Assembly (NCBI RefSeq): GCF_000379825.1
Contig: NZ_KB903813.1
Location: 819,333-883,332 of the forward strand
DNA length: 64,000 nt
Origin: Longispora albida DSM 44784
GTDB taxonomy: Bacteria > Actinomycetota > Actinomycetes > Mycobacteriales > Micromonosporaceae
Direction: 5' to 3'
The position numbers were made by a program, and so were the translations under genes. The notes beneath the pieces were generated by a model. It was not told the origin of the DNA. It worked only from the letters and a program-made list of their open reading frames with translations, and ran no database searches. Positions 18,775 through 27,650 of the stretch are shown here, one piece after another. The stretch's first letter is position 1. Each line of letters opens with the position of its first letter.

Positions 18775-20108
18775 CGCGAGGCTCCGGCCCGGTCGGCGAA
18801 CAGTGCCGCGTCAGGTACCGGAAGGGAATCGATCTCGGCCTGTGACGGCGGCAGGACCTTGACCTGGGCAGGCATCCTCGCCGGATCGGGCATGCCGGGC
18901 TGGTCCGGGGGAGCCGGAACCTCCAGGAACGACAGTCCGCCCGGCTGCCGGAGCTGGGGGTACGGCACACCGGGGCCCTTCGCGTTTCCGGCGGGGCACG
19001 GCGCTGCGGCCAGCAGCCCGGCGGGTGCCTCGGTGGCGGGGGAGTTGCCGTCGAAGCAGTTGCGTTCGCCCGGCGCACGCGCGGAAGCCGCGTAGGCCAC
19101 GTCGAGGCCGTTGCCCTCCAGCGTGTTGCCCAAGACCCGGTTGCCGAGCGGTGCCAGGTCCTCGGCCGAGGCCAGCACGACACCCGCGGCGGGATTGCCG
19201 GCGATCCGGTTGCGGGCGATCAGGTTGTCCCGGCCGCCGGAGATGCCGACGCCGATCCCGAAGCCGCCTTCAGCGTGCGCGGGTGAGGACTGCTGATCGT
19301 TGTACCCGATCAGGTTGCCGGCCACCACCGACTGCTGCTGCGGGATCAGCGCTTCCTGGTAGTTGGACGCGATGGTCAGGCCGACCCGGTTCGCGGTGAA
19401 CCGGTTGCCGACGACGTACAGCCCGCCGGAGGCGTTGGCGTTCTCGAAGCCGACGGCGTTGCGCTCGGCCACGTTGCGCCGGACGACCGTGTCGCACGGC
19501 TTGCACTGCCCGACGTAGAAGCCGGAGTCGGCGCCGCCCGAGGCGTAGTTGTCCTCGATCACGCCGGCCGTGGCGTCGAACGCGTAGATGCCGTAGAGCC
19601 CGTTGTTGCTGGCCGTCACGTACCGCACCGCGAAGTCCCTGACCGGCGGGAAGCGCTTCGGGTCGAGCGTCTGGTACCCGTCGCTGCCCCGCCCGATCCC
19701 GGTACCCGACTCGTCGGTCATGCCGGTGACCAGCACCCCGTTGAACAGGTGCCGGGTGACCGTCAGGTTCTCCACCGACACGCCGGCGGCCGTGACGACG
19801 ACCCCGTCGCTGCGCTTGCCCTCGCCGTCGATGACGACCTTGTTCCGGTCGGCGCCGCGCAGGGTGACGCCCGGCCGGGTGATCCTGACCTTCTCCCGGT
19901 ACACACCCGGCGACACGAGCACCAGGTCACCGGGCCGGGCCGCGCCGACGGCCGCGGAGATGGTGGCCGCGTCGGCGGGCACGCGGATGGTCACCGGCCC
20001 GCTGCCCGCCGGGCGGCGGGCGGGGTCCTCATCGGATACCGAACAGCCCGCGAGGGCCATGACCAGGACGACAGTCATCGCCATCGTGGACCGCATACTT
20101 CGCGCCAC
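18771..20108 (-). CDS. Parallel beta-helix (NosD/pectin-lyase-like) lipoprotein
   Basis: 445 aa from GTG 20108; ATG 20096 in frame is an alternative. Lipobox LAGC follows the signal helix. After it, VPADAATISAAVGAARPGDLVLVSPGVYREKVRI is the classic entry coil of right-handed parallel beta-helix proteins, followed by about ten coils with N-rich turns (ASNNGLYGIYAF, AGNLIGYNDQ, IARNRIAGNPAAGV). The family includes NosD and surface polysaccharide-modifying or carbohydrate-binding proteins; no catalytic set is obvious. It is the first gene of the leftward operon with the duplicated lipoprotein and the DyP peroxidase. Confidence 0.82.
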   Translation of the reverse strand: MARSMRSTMAMTVVLVMALAGCSVSDEDPARRPAGSGPVTIRVPADAATISAAVGAARPGDLVLVSPGVYREKVRITRPGVTLRGADRNKVVIDGEGKRSDGVVVTAAGVSVENLTVTRHLFNGVLVTGMTDESGTGIGRGSDGYQTLDPKRFPPVRDFAVRYVTASNNGLYGIYAFDATAGVIEDNYASGGADSGFYVGQCKPCDTVVRRNVAERNAVGFENANASGGLYVVGNRFTANRVGLTIASNYQEALIPQQQSVVAGNLIGYNDQQSSPAHAEGGFGIGVGISGGRDNLIARNRIAGNPAAGVVLASAEDLAPLGNRVLGNTLEGNGLDVAYAASARAPGERNCFDGNSPATEAPAGLLAAAPCPAGNAKGPGVPYPQLRQPGGLSFLEVPAPPDQPGMPDPARMPAQVKVLPPSQAEIDSLPVPDAALFADRAGASR

Positions 20109-20314
20109 CCCTTGCCGTCAAGCAGCCTCAAAAAAGCAGCAAACCTACCAAACTAGGCCAAAGATATCAGGTCAATGTGGTCATCGGTGTGATACCAGAA
20201 AACAGTCCCCAATGTACTGATTACCGTCGAACCCCCAACATCGCCATTAATAGATCGCACACTGGCTGAAGTATCGACGATCTCAGTCGTTGGTACTGCC
20301 TGGGGGAGGAAACG
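20109..20314. promoter_or_regulatory. Divergent intergenic region
   Basis: 206 bp between the leftward lipoprotein operon and the rightward M23/channel operon. It is moderately AT-rich for this genome. I see no secure promoter pair. The rightward ribosome-binding site GGGGGAGG is at about 20301-20308, seven bases before ATG 20315. Confidence 0.3.
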
Positions 20315-20524
20315 ATGAACAGCGACTCCAACGACCTGTTACGTCAGCACTGGCTCGGGCTCGTCCCTTCACACCGCCGGGTCTCCGGCGCGCACCGGCA
20401 GAAGGAAGCTCCCGAGCTGCGCCGCAGGGCCGTCCGGCTCCGGGTGCTCTGGAAGCTGCTCGCAGGCAACTGGATCGCGGTACGCAGCGACGGGAAACCG
20501 TCATCGGCCAGGCACGCTGCCTGA
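20315..20524 (+). CDS. Small basic protein of unknown function
   Basis: 69 aa, starting at ATG 20315 behind a very strong GGGGGAGG ribosome-binding site. The product is Arg-rich (many Arg in residues 20-45), starts MNSDSNDLLRQHWLGLVPSH and has no membrane helix or signal peptide. It is followed after 18 bp by the M23 gene, which has its own GAGGAGGGG site, so it probably leads that operon. Not recognised. Confidence 0.55.
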   Translation: MNSDSNDLLRQHWLGLVPSHRRVSGAHRQKEAPELRRRAVRLRVLWKLLAGNWIAVRSDGKPSSARHAA

Positions 20525-20542
20525 CGGGCGAGGAGGGGACAG

Positions 20543-22753
20543 ATGGCGCGTAGTCGGCTGGGCCGCCAGGCCCACGGCTGGTACCTCGCGGCGGTCATCA
20601 CCGCCGTCACGGCTTCCACGGGGCTCGGCGCCCTGATCGCGGTAGCCGAGGACCCGCCGCCCAGCGTCTCGGTCCAGCTCGCCAGCACGCCGATCGCCGC
20701 CCAGGCCGGGCAGGACTCCAGCCACCGGATCACCGTCCGGGGCGCTGCGGGGGCCGGCCAGCAGGGCGTGCAGGTCACCTTCAAGTCCAGTGTGGCGCTG
20801 ACCGGTCTGGCCGCGACCGGGCCGGACAGCACCTGCGACATCGTGTTACCCGGGTCGGCCAGCTGCCTGCTGAAGACCACGAAGCCCGACACGGAACCCG
20901 TCGTCATCACTGTCACCGGCAAGGTCGACCAGAAGGCCAGGCAGGGCACGGTCGTCTACAACGTGGCCAGCGTGGTGGCAGCCAAGGACAAGGACACCGC
21001 CGACAACTCCTCGGCCAACGCCTACGTCATCACCACGGGCGGCCAGGCCGCTCCGGCTCCGGCAGCTGCCGCCGGTGGCGTGGTGGCCCCCAAGCCGGGC
21101 GGCGGCGCTGGCAAGGCGATCACGGGCATGGCACAGGCCGACATCTCCTCGCCAGCCGCCGACCAGCTCTCTTCGGCAGAACTTGTCTTCCTCGTACTGG
21201 GGGCCGGCGTCGCCGCGTTCGCCATCCACGAGATCTGGATCCGCAGGAGGCAGCCGCGTCACCGCCAGGCGGCGGTACAGCGCTGGCGGCACGCGCGGAA
21301 CGGCCCGCCGAAGCTCGTCTCGGACCGGGCGGTGTCCTGGGGTACGGCGTCGGCGGCTGCCGTGCTGCTCCTCGGCCTCGTCGTCGGCCCGGCGCTGGCG
21401 ACCAGTACGCCGACTCCGGAGCCGTCCCCGTCGGGTGGCGGTGGCGGCCGGGCCCCGATCACGGCGGTCGAGGCACCGGGACCGTCCCCTCAGGACAGTT
21501 CCGTACCGCCCCCGCCGCCCGCCCCGCCGGCTCCGTCGCTTGAGCCTGCGCCTGTCCAGTCACCGGCACCGGCACCGGCCGAGCCGCCGGCCTCGGTGGC
21601 CCCGGCAGCTCCAGCCGCCTCGGTGCCCGCTGCTCCGGCTCCGGCTCCGGTGGAAACGCCAGCGCCGGCCGTGCCTTCCGCTCCGGCAGCTCCTTCGCCG
21701 CAACCCAGCGGCCCGGCCAGCCCCGGCGTGCCTCCGCCGGCCAGCAAGAGCCCGGTCGCGCAGGCCCCGGCCTCGCCGTCAGCCGTACCCCCGGCGGCAC
21801 CGGCCAAGCCAGCTCCCGGGCGGGCCGCACCCGGCAGGGACGTGCCGCCGCCACCGGTACCACCGGCGAAGCCTGCCCAGGCCACCAAGCCCGCCGCGCC
21901 AGCCGCCCCGGCCGCCGCGCCGGAGAAGCCTGCCCGGCCAGCGGGGCCCGGCCCGGCCCGCCCGGCGTTCCCCGACCGGATACCGGAGCAGGGTGACAGC
22001 CCGGTGCGCGCCGAACCGCCCAGCTCCGACGGTGCGAAGTCGGCGGCGCTGCTGAACATCGTGGTCGGCATGACGCAGTACATGCGTGACACGATCGCCC
22101 GCACCACAGCCGACAAGACCAGCCTGCTCGCGACCGTTCCGGGGCTGGAGGCGCAGCGGGCGAAGAACGAGGAACGGCTGCGGGACACCAAGGCCGGCAT
22201 CGCGACTCTCGACCTGGCTCTCACCTCCAACAACGCGGAACTCAAGCGGCTGGAGGCCGAGACGGAGGCGCTGAAGAAGGCCGCCGCCGAGCCTGCCAGG
22301 AAGGCCGTGGCCCGTGGCGGGCGGGCCGAGTCGGCCCAGGCCGCAGCCGGCTACACCGGAGGCAAGCTCCTCCGCCCGGTACCCGGGACGGTGAACAGCC
22401 CCTTCGGCGACCGCGACGACCCGTACTACCACCGGTGGCAGCTGCACGCTGGCATCGACCTGGACGCGGCGATGGGTACGCCGATCAGGGCCGCGGCCGC
22501 AGGCGTGGTGTCACAGGCCGGGTCGAACGACGGGTACGGCCTGTTCACCTGCATCGACCACGGCCAGCTGGACGGCGACCGGCTGACCACCTGCTACGCG
22601 CACCAGTCCAGGCTCGGCGTGGAGCCGGGCCAGGAGATCAGAGCTGGGGCGATCATCGGCTGGGCCGGCTCGACCGGCGCGTCCACCGGGCCGCACGTGC
22701 ACTTCGAGGTGCGGCTGGCCGGGCAGCCGGTGGATCCGGTTCCCTGGCTGTGA
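20543..22753 (+). CDS. DUF11-domain, two-TM, LytM/M23 peptidase
   Basis: 736 aa. Order: N-terminal signal/anchor helix (12-34), a DUF11-like domain with ASTPIAAQAGQ at its start and SSANAYVI at its end, a TM helix (about 215-232), a basic loop, a second TM (about 272-292), a ~230-aa Pro/Ala-rich stretch, a coiled coil (about 510-585), then an M23 domain. Zn ligands are in HAGID (His635, Asp639) and HVHF (His718, His720), with PVPGTVNSPFGDRDDPYYHRW before them. M23 enzymes cut peptidoglycan cross-links. Coiled coil plus LytM recalls EnvC/FtsEX-coupled hydrolases. A second copy of this architecture is at 38086. The next gene starts 38 bp later. Confidence 0.88.
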   Translation: MARSRLGRQAHGWYLAAVITAVTASTGLGALIAVAEDPPPSVSVQLASTPIAAQAGQDSSHRITVRGAAGAGQQGVQVTFKSSVALTGLAATGPDSTCDIVLPGSASCLLKTTKPDTEPVVITVTGKVDQKARQGTVVYNVASVVAAKDKDTADNSSANAYVITTGGQAAPAPAAAAGGVVAPKPGGGAGKAITGMAQADISSPAADQLSSAELVFLVLGAGVAAFAIHEIWIRRRQPRHRQAAVQRWRHARNGPPKLVSDRAVSWGTASAAAVLLLGLVVGPALATSTPTPEPSPSGGGGGRAPITAVEAPGPSPQDSSVPPPPPAPPAPSLEPAPVQSPAPAPAEPPASVAPAAPAASVPAAPAPAPVETPAPAVPSAPAAPSPQPSGPASPGVPPPASKSPVAQAPASPSAVPPAAPAKPAPGRAAPGRDVPPPPVPPAKPAQATKPAAPAAPAAAPEKPARPAGPGPARPAFPDRIPEQGDSPVRAEPPSSDGAKSAALLNIVVGMTQYMRDTIARTTADKTSLLATVPGLEAQRAKNEERLRDTKAGIATLDLALTSNNAELKRLEAETEALKKAAAEPARKAVARGGRAESAQAAAGYTGGKLLRPVPGTVNSPFGDRDDPYYHRWQLHAGIDLDAAMGTPIRAAAAGVVSQAGSNDGYGLFTCIDHGQLDGDRLTTCYAHQSRLGVEPGQEIRAGAIIGWAGSTGASTGPHVHFEVRLAGQPVDPVPWL

Positions 22754-22791
22754 CGGCCATCCTGAGGGGACAGACGCCGGGGAGGTGAGCG

Positions 22792-24129
22792 ATGAAGGCC
22801 GGCTGGGGGGCTTCGCTCCTGCGACGGCTCAACCTCGTCTGCTGCGTGGTCACCGGCCTGGGCCTCGTGATCGCCCTCGAGAGGGCCGGTGAGAACCCGA
22901 AGGTGAGCCAGTTCGACGACGGCGGACGGGGCGCTGCCCTGTTGGTGATCCTGGGGCTGCTCGCCGTGTACTTCACGGCCAACCTGGTGATCCGGCCGTT
23001 CGGCACCAGCGTCGTCCGGTACTGGATCTCCTCTGTGGCGTTCAGCCTGTGCTGCGTCATCGGCATGAGCGGGATCTGGCTGATCGTCCACAACAGCCAC
23101 TACCGGGAGCGCATCCTCGGCGAGAAGATGGAGACCGCCGCCGCCGTCGACTGGTACCTGGCGCACAACATGCCGCCCGGGCCGCAGCCGCGCCGGGTGC
23201 CGACCGGGGTCTACATCGAGTCGATGGAGTTCGACACGGGCAACAACGTCCTGATCACCGGGTACATCTGGCAGCGGGTGGCGAAGGACCTGCCGGCCAG
23301 CGCGATCGGCGTCGCGCTGCCGGAGACGCACGGCACCAGCAACCTCACCGAGGCGTACCGGAGGGATCTCGGCTCGGAGACCCTGATCGGCTGGTACCTG
23401 AACGCGCGGTTCCGCCTCCAGTTCGACTACGCCCAGTACCCGATCGACCGGCAGGACATCAGCCTGCGGATGTGGAGCTCGGACTTCGCCAGGGGCGTGA
23501 TGCTCGTGCCGGACCTCCAGTCGTACCCGCCGTGGCAGGCACACGGGGTCTTCGGCCTCGACAAGCGCTTCGCCCGGGCCGGCTGGAACCCGCACTACTC
23601 GGTGTTCACGTACGTGAGGATCGACTACGACTCCTCGTTCGGCGACGGCGCGTACAAGAAGACCAAGCCGTATCCGGAGCTGTACTTCCACGTCGGCTTC
23701 GACCGGTCGTTCCGCGGCCCGCTGACCGAGACCGTCCTGCCGCTGGCGTTCGTGGCGATCCTGGTCTTCGCCGCCATGTTCATCACGACGACCGACAGCG
23801 AGCGCCGTCTCGTCGTGGGCTGGTCGACGCTGACCACGATCACGTTCGCGATGTCGGCGCTGCTCGTGGTGGCACTGCGGCACAACGCGATCCTCACGTC
23901 GACCGAGACGCCCAAGCTGGTCTACCTGGAGTCGTTCCCGTTCGTCATGTACTTCATGATCATGGCGACGGCCGTGAACTCGATCCTGTTCGCCACCACC
24001 CAGTACCGCTTCCTGCACTGGCGGGAGAACCTGCTGCCGGCCCTGCTGTTCTGGCCGGTGCTGACCGGGGCGCTGCTCCTGCTGACCCTGGTGGCCTTCT
24101 GGCGCCCGCCGATCGGCTCAGTGTCCTAG
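22792..24129 (+). CDS. Putative pentameric ligand-gated ion channel-like protein
   Basis: 445 aa, ATG after GGGGAGGTGAGCG. Three N-terminal helices (about 10-30, 47-67, 77-99) place residues 100-308 outside the cell. That domain contains LQFDYAQYPIDRQDISLRMW (209-228), matching the beta6-beta7 loop of Cys-loop-type channels (consensus YPFDxQ) but without the Cys, as in bacterial members. Then come M1 with its conserved Pro (TETVLPLAFVAIL, 313-331), M2 (RRLVVGWSTLTTITFAMSALL, compare RxxLGxTxLLT), M3 (VYLESFPFVMYFMIMATAV) and M4 (about 413-436). I infer a homopentameric channel gated by an unknown ligand. The three extra N-terminal helices are unusual. It sits 38 bp behind the M23 gene, probably in the same operon. 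Confidence 0.65.
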   Translation: MKAGWGASLLRRLNLVCCVVTGLGLVIALERAGENPKVSQFDDGGRGAALLVILGLLAVYFTANLVIRPFGTSVVRYWISSVAFSLCCVIGMSGIWLIVHNSHYRERILGEKMETAAAVDWYLAHNMPPGPQPRRVPTGVYIESMEFDTGNNVLITGYIWQRVAKDLPASAIGVALPETHGTSNLTEAYRRDLGSETLIGWYLNARFRLQFDYAQYPIDRQDISLRMWSSDFARGVMLVPDLQSYPPWQAHGVFGLDKRFARAGWNPHYSVFTYVRIDYDSSFGDGAYKKTKPYPELYFHVGFDRSFRGPLTETVLPLAFVAILVFAAMFITTTDSERRLVVGWSTLTTITFAMSALLVVALRHNAILTSTETPKLVYLESFPFVMYFMIMATAVNSILFATTQYRFLHWRENLLPALLFWPVLTGALLLLTLVAFWRPPIGSVS

Positions 24130-24132
24130 CCC

Positions 24133-24171
24133 CTCCGGTGCCGCGACCCAGCTCGGGTCACGGCACCGGAG
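24133..24171. terminator. Bidirectional hairpin terminator
   Basis: CTCCGGTGCCG / CGGCACCGGAG extended inward by GACCC / GGGTC across one C-A mismatch, with a 5-base loop. It lies between the convergent channel gene and the RCC1 gene. Confidence 0.7.
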
Positions 24172-24178
24172 GACGGCG

Positions 24179-25957
24179 TTACTGGGAGTCGCCGGTCACC
24201 AGGGCGAGGGCGTGACAGTCGCCGGCCGCGATCCGCTGGACGTTCCTCAGCCCGGCCGGCGGCTGGGTGGCGTCCGCGCCGCAGTAGGGGCTCCAGGCGA
24301 CCACGGTGCCGTCGTTCTTGAGGCCATACACGCTGAGTGCGCCGAGGGCGACCTGGCGGAGATCCGTGACGCCCCGCGTGGCGTCGAGCTGGCCGGCGGT
24401 GTTGTCTCCCCAGCCGACGGCGGTGCCGTCCGGCATGAGGGCGGCCCCGTTGACTGCCCCGGCCTCGACCGCGACCACTCCCGACAGCCCGGCGGGCACC
24501 TCCGTCTGGTGCAGGCTGTTGTCGCCCCACGCCACCACGGTGCCGTCACCCTTCAGCGCTACTGCGAAGTCGTTGCCGGCCGCGACCGCGACGACGTTGG
24601 TCAGCCCGGCTGGCACGGTCAGCGCCGGGCAGCCGGCCCTGCCCCAGGCGACCACCGTGCCGTCCTTCTTGAGAGCCAGATTCACGTGGTAGCCGGCCGA
24701 GACAGCCTTCACACCGGTCAGGCCGGCGGGGACGTCCATGCCGTTGCAGGCGTTCCCGCCCCAGGCGACCACTGTGCCGTCCCACTTGACGGCGAGACTG
24801 TGCCTGCACCAGGACGCGGAGATGGCCCGCACTCCGGTCAGGCCGGCCGGCGGCTTCGCGTTGGCGTCACCCCACGAGGCGACGGTGCCGCCGAGCCGCA
24901 GCGCCAGGCTGTGCGAGCCACCGTCGGCCACGGCGACCACGTCGGTGAGCGGCGGTACGTCGTTCTGGCCGTGGGCCGAGTTGCCCCACGCCACGACCTT
25001 CCCGCCGAGCAGCAGGCTCGGATCGTAGTCGTAGAACACGGAACCGACCTGGAAACCGTCCTCGGTGGCCGGATTCCAGCTCCGGGCGGAGCAGTCGGTG
25101 ACGCCAACGGAGCTGCGCGCCTGCGGCCACACCAGGAACCGGTAGTAGCCGGGGCCGCTGCCGGTCAGGTCCAGGGCCGGCAGCTCCACAGCTTTGGTCC
25201 TGTCGTCCCTGCCGTGCGGGTCGAGGGTCACCGAGACGGGGGCCGGAGTGGCGGAGCTGGGCCTGCCGTCGTCCCGGACCAGCTGGTAGTAGGCCCGGTC
25301 CGTCACCCCGCAGTCGGCCTGGTTGCCGAAGTTCGGGTTGACGGCGTCCACGACGAACGTGTTCGCGGGTATCTTCCCGGTGCTGGTGATGTGGCCGTAG
25401 CCGTCCTGGCTGTTGCCGTCGGGGCTCGACCAGGCGTTGTCGTAGGGCAGCCGGGCGGCCGGGCGCTCCCCAGGGCAGCTGTCGTCGGCGAAGGCCCAGC
25501 TGGGCAGCGACGGGAGGGTCACGGTGCCCGACGGCATGGTGACCTGCACGCCGAGCTGGTAGGTCTTCGGGCTCGCGGCGCAGCCGGTTCCCGGCCCGAG
25601 GCCGCCCCGGAGCGTGATGGTCAGCAGGTCGGTGTCGCCGCGCGGGGTGGTGCTGACGATCTGGTACTGGTTGTCGGCTCCTGGCTGGGTGGCCAGGCGG
25701 GCCTCGGTGTCGAACCTGCCGTCGGAGTTGAAGGAGTACCGCACGCTGGTGGGCTTCTCGCCCTTGGCGACGGCGAGCACGAAGTCGGCCCGGATCTCGC
25801 TGTCGGACTGCGCCCACCGGTTGGAGTAGCCCAGCACCTTGGCCACGCGGGGCTCGGCGGCCTGGGCCGGGCCGGCCGGGATCGCCAGCCCTGCGGCCAG
25901 GACGATCAGGGGCAGTGCCGCCAGCCGGAGCCTGGACAGACCACTGTGTACTGTCAC
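24179..25957 (-). CDS. Secreted RCC1-repeat protein with extra N-terminal domain
   Basis: 592 aa from GTG 25957, which overlaps the upstream stop as GTGA and has GGGGGAAGC before it. Signal peptide about 1-35 (AGPAQAAEP). Residues 36-310 are a beta-rich domain with conserved Cys (SCPGERPAA, QADCGVTDRAYYQLVRDDG, VGVTDCSAR) that contains a segment on Ca/disulfide-type surface folds, not identified. Residues 315-590 are seven RCC1 blades almost superimposable on the 5612-6520 protein, including the same last blade SPYCGxDAT. It is the distal gene of a leftward pair with the DUF4352 protein. Function probably a surface or secreted interaction platform. Confidence 0.82.
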   Translation of the reverse strand: MTVHSGLSRLRLAALPLIVLAAGLAIPAGPAQAAEPRVAKVLGYSNRWAQSDSEIRADFVLAVAKGEKPTSVRYSFNSDGRFDTEARLATQPGADNQYQIVSTTPRGDTDLLTITLRGGLGPGTGCAASPKTYQLGVQVTMPSGTVTLPSLPSWAFADDSCPGERPAARLPYDNAWSSPDGNSQDGYGHITSTGKIPANTFVVDAVNPNFGNQADCGVTDRAYYQLVRDDGRPSSATPAPVSVTLDPHGRDDRTKAVELPALDLTGSGPGYYRFLVWPQARSSVGVTDCSARSWNPATEDGFQVGSVFYDYDPSLLLGGKVVAWGNSAHGQNDVPPLTDVVAVADGGSHSLALRLGGTVASWGDANAKPPAGLTGVRAISASWCRHSLAVKWDGTVVAWGGNACNGMDVPAGLTGVKAVSAGYHVNLALKKDGTVVAWGRAGCPALTVPAGLTNVVAVAAGNDFAVALKGDGTVVAWGDNSLHQTEVPAGLSGVVAVEAGAVNGAALMPDGTAVGWGDNTAGQLDATRGVTDLRQVALGALSVYGLKNDGTVVAWSPYCGADATQPPAGLRNVQRIAAGDCHALALVTGDSQ

Positions 25958-26517
25958 GCTTCCCCCTTCAGGATGACCTTCGCCCCGGCCGATCCGGCGG
26001 AGGCGTGCAGGACGAGCCGGTGCAGCCCGGCCTTCGGGGCCAGGTCGTAGGCGAGCGTGCCGGAGACCTTCGCACCCGGCTTGATCAGGCTGGTGAACGT
26101 GTGGTGCTCGGCCGGCGGTTCGGCGAGGAGTCCCGCCGCGAGGTCCGGCCGGTACTCCAGGCCGGTGCTGTCGAAGGCGCGCTGCTCCACTTCGGGCAGC
26201 CGTGCGGGCTGCTGGCCGGTGTTCTCCACCGTGAGCCGGACCGTGCAGTACTGGCCGAGGGGCGAGCGCCTGCTGCCATCCCTGACCAGCTCGCCCTGCC
26301 CGCACTTCACCTCGCCCACCGTCATCCTGAGCGGGCCGTCGGTGACGGTCCGGTCCGAGTCTCCGCCGGCGAACAGTACCCAGGCTCCGGCTCCGGCGAG
26401 CACGGCAGCCGCCCCGCCTGCGAGGAGCCACAGCCTGGGGGCGGCCAGCGGGCGTCTTCCCGGCTGGTCCGGGCCTGCGGGGCGGGGTACGGCTTCCTCG
26501 GTCTGCTGGCTGGTCAC
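25954..26517 (-). CDS. DUF4352-like membrane-anchored protein
   Basis: 187 aa from GTG 26517, eight bases after GGAGG. A short Pro-rich cytoplasmic N-terminus precedes one TM helix (RLWLLAGGAAAVLAGAGAWVL). The outer domain has the layout of DUF4352/telokin-like immunoglobulin folds: YCTVRLTVENTGQQPARLP, then FDSTGLEYRPD, then a late L-rich strand (GLHRLVLHASA). Two Cys (KCGQG, QYCTV) may pair. The 4-bp overlap with the RCC1 gene implies co-translation. Such domains are adaptors in secreted actinobacterial proteins; no enzymatic residues are seen. Confidence 0.7.
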   Translation of the reverse strand: MTSQQTEEAVPRPAGPDQPGRRPLAAPRLWLLAGGAAAVLAGAGAWVLFAGGDSDRTVTDGPLRMTVGEVKCGQGELVRDGSRRSPLGQYCTVRLTVENTGQQPARLPEVEQRAFDSTGLEYRPDLAAGLLAEPPAEHHTFTSLIKPGAKVSGTLAYDLAPKAGLHRLVLHASAGSAGAKVILKGEA

Positions 26518-26537
26518 GACCACCACCTCCACGTCGC

Positions 26538-26555
26538 TGCACAGTTCTCTGTGCA
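26538..26555. promoter_or_regulatory. Short inverted repeat upstream of the DUF4352 gene
   Basis: TGCACAG-TTCT-CTGTGCA, a perfect 7-bp inverted repeat, ends 20 bp upstream of the GTG start of the leftward DUF4352/RCC1 pair. It could be an operator or a small leader hairpin. Confidence 0.3.
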
Positions 26556-26603
26556 CTGTAGGCAGCAATGGGAGGTTTAGTGATGTTTCGGTGAAAAGTC
26601 CCG

Positions 26604-27422
26604 CTAGTGGTCTGCGATGGCGGGCATCGGGGCCCCCTGGACCTGGGCGCGCCCCAGGTCCCGCCCGGCCGCGGTGTGCCGGTGACGGCCGGGCCGCTGG
26701 CGGGTGATGACCGCGCTCACCGGCCAGGCGGGGATCTCCTCGGTGGCCCGTTCCCGGCTGAACAGCGCGCGCAGGCCGCGCGGCGCGCGGTGCCGTGGCT
26801 CGTACCGGAACCGGCGCCGTGTGATCCACACAGTCCCGACCAGCAGCACCGCCGCGGCCAGTGACACCGGCGGCGGCATGTCGACCAGCTGGGCGAACGA
26901 CGTGACCCGTGACGAGGACGGCGGGGCCGGCGGCGGGGTCATCCGGGTGACCGCCTGGTTGTCCGGCTCGGCGCTCAGCAGGTACCCGTTGACGGCCGCC
27001 TCGCCTTCCGCGCCCTTGTCGCTGCGCAGCATGGCCGTGTTGCGGATGACGCCGCCCTTCGGTACCTCCCGGCCGACGGTCGCCTGGATCGTGACGTCTG
27101 GAGTGGAGCCGGCGGTCAGCTTGCCCAGCTCGCAGCGCACCTCGTGCACGCCGAGCGGCTGGCAGCCACCCTGGCTCGACGTGACGGTCATGTTGTCGAG
27201 GACGGCCGTGCTGGTGAAGTCGAGCCCGATCGGGCTGGGCGGCAGCGGATCCCGGTACGAGATGAGGATCTTGTGGGTCACCCGCTCGCCGGCCCTGGCG
27301 CCGAAGGGCGTGCTGCTCAGCGCCGCACTCACCCCGCTGCCATCGGCAGCGGACAGAGGTGCGGCCGGAAATATCCCCCAAGCAGCAGCGCACATCACTG
27401 CTGTCACCCGCGCGATCCGCAT
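26604..27422 (-). CDS. Membrane-anchored DUF11-like domain protein (paralogue)
   Basis: 272 aa from ATG 27422; upstream in-frame ATG 27476 or 27545 would add a non-signal N-terminus and are less likely. No strong ribosome-binding site is visible for any of them. Signal peptide ends PLSAADG. The domain starts LSSTPFGARAGERVTH, has Cys pair (GGCQPL, VRCELG) and ends AAVNGYLL, as in the 6832 gene. A TM helix (SLAAAVLLVGTVWI) is followed by a very basic tail of about 80 aa. It is transcribed leftward, divergent from the 3.4-kaa giant gene, mirroring the first locus where the DUF11/TM gene also lies beside a divergent giant gene. Confidence 0.72.
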   Translation of the reverse strand: MRIARVTAVMCAAAWGIFPAAPLSAADGSGVSAALSSTPFGARAGERVTHKILISYRDPLPPSPIGLDFTSTAVLDNMTVTSSQGGCQPLGVHEVRCELGKLTAGSTPDVTIQATVGREVPKGGVIRNTAMLRSDKGAEGEAAVNGYLLSAEPDNQAVTRMTPPPAPPSSSRVTSFAQLVDMPPPVSLAAAVLLVGTVWITRRRFRYEPRHRAPRGLRALFSRERATEEIPAWPVSAVITRQRPGRHRHTAAGRDLGRAQVQGAPMPAIADH

Positions 27423-27650
27423 GACCGGATTATGGCGCTGCAATTGGGCAGAAAACTTAGGTTCGGGGGATTTCATCCACTGATAGTGCTGAAAGGAGCT
27501 GTCTGGGGAAAAGTGGCGAGCATAGCCTCGCTGATCGAGATGCACCTTAATTTTATGTATTTACGGTAATCGCCACTCCGGGGGGTACTACGTTCCGTGA
27601 CGGATGGGTCCGGCTTGGCCGGTCCGCGGTTCGTGGCGGGGGGAGTGCCA
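27423..27650. promoter_or_regulatory. Divergent upstream region of the second giant gene
   Basis: 228 bp with a short AT-rich stretch near 27541-27570 (TTAATTTTATGTATTTACGG). I see no secure -35/-10 pair. The rightward ribosome-binding site is the GGGGGGAG run at about 27638-27645. Confidence 0.3.
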
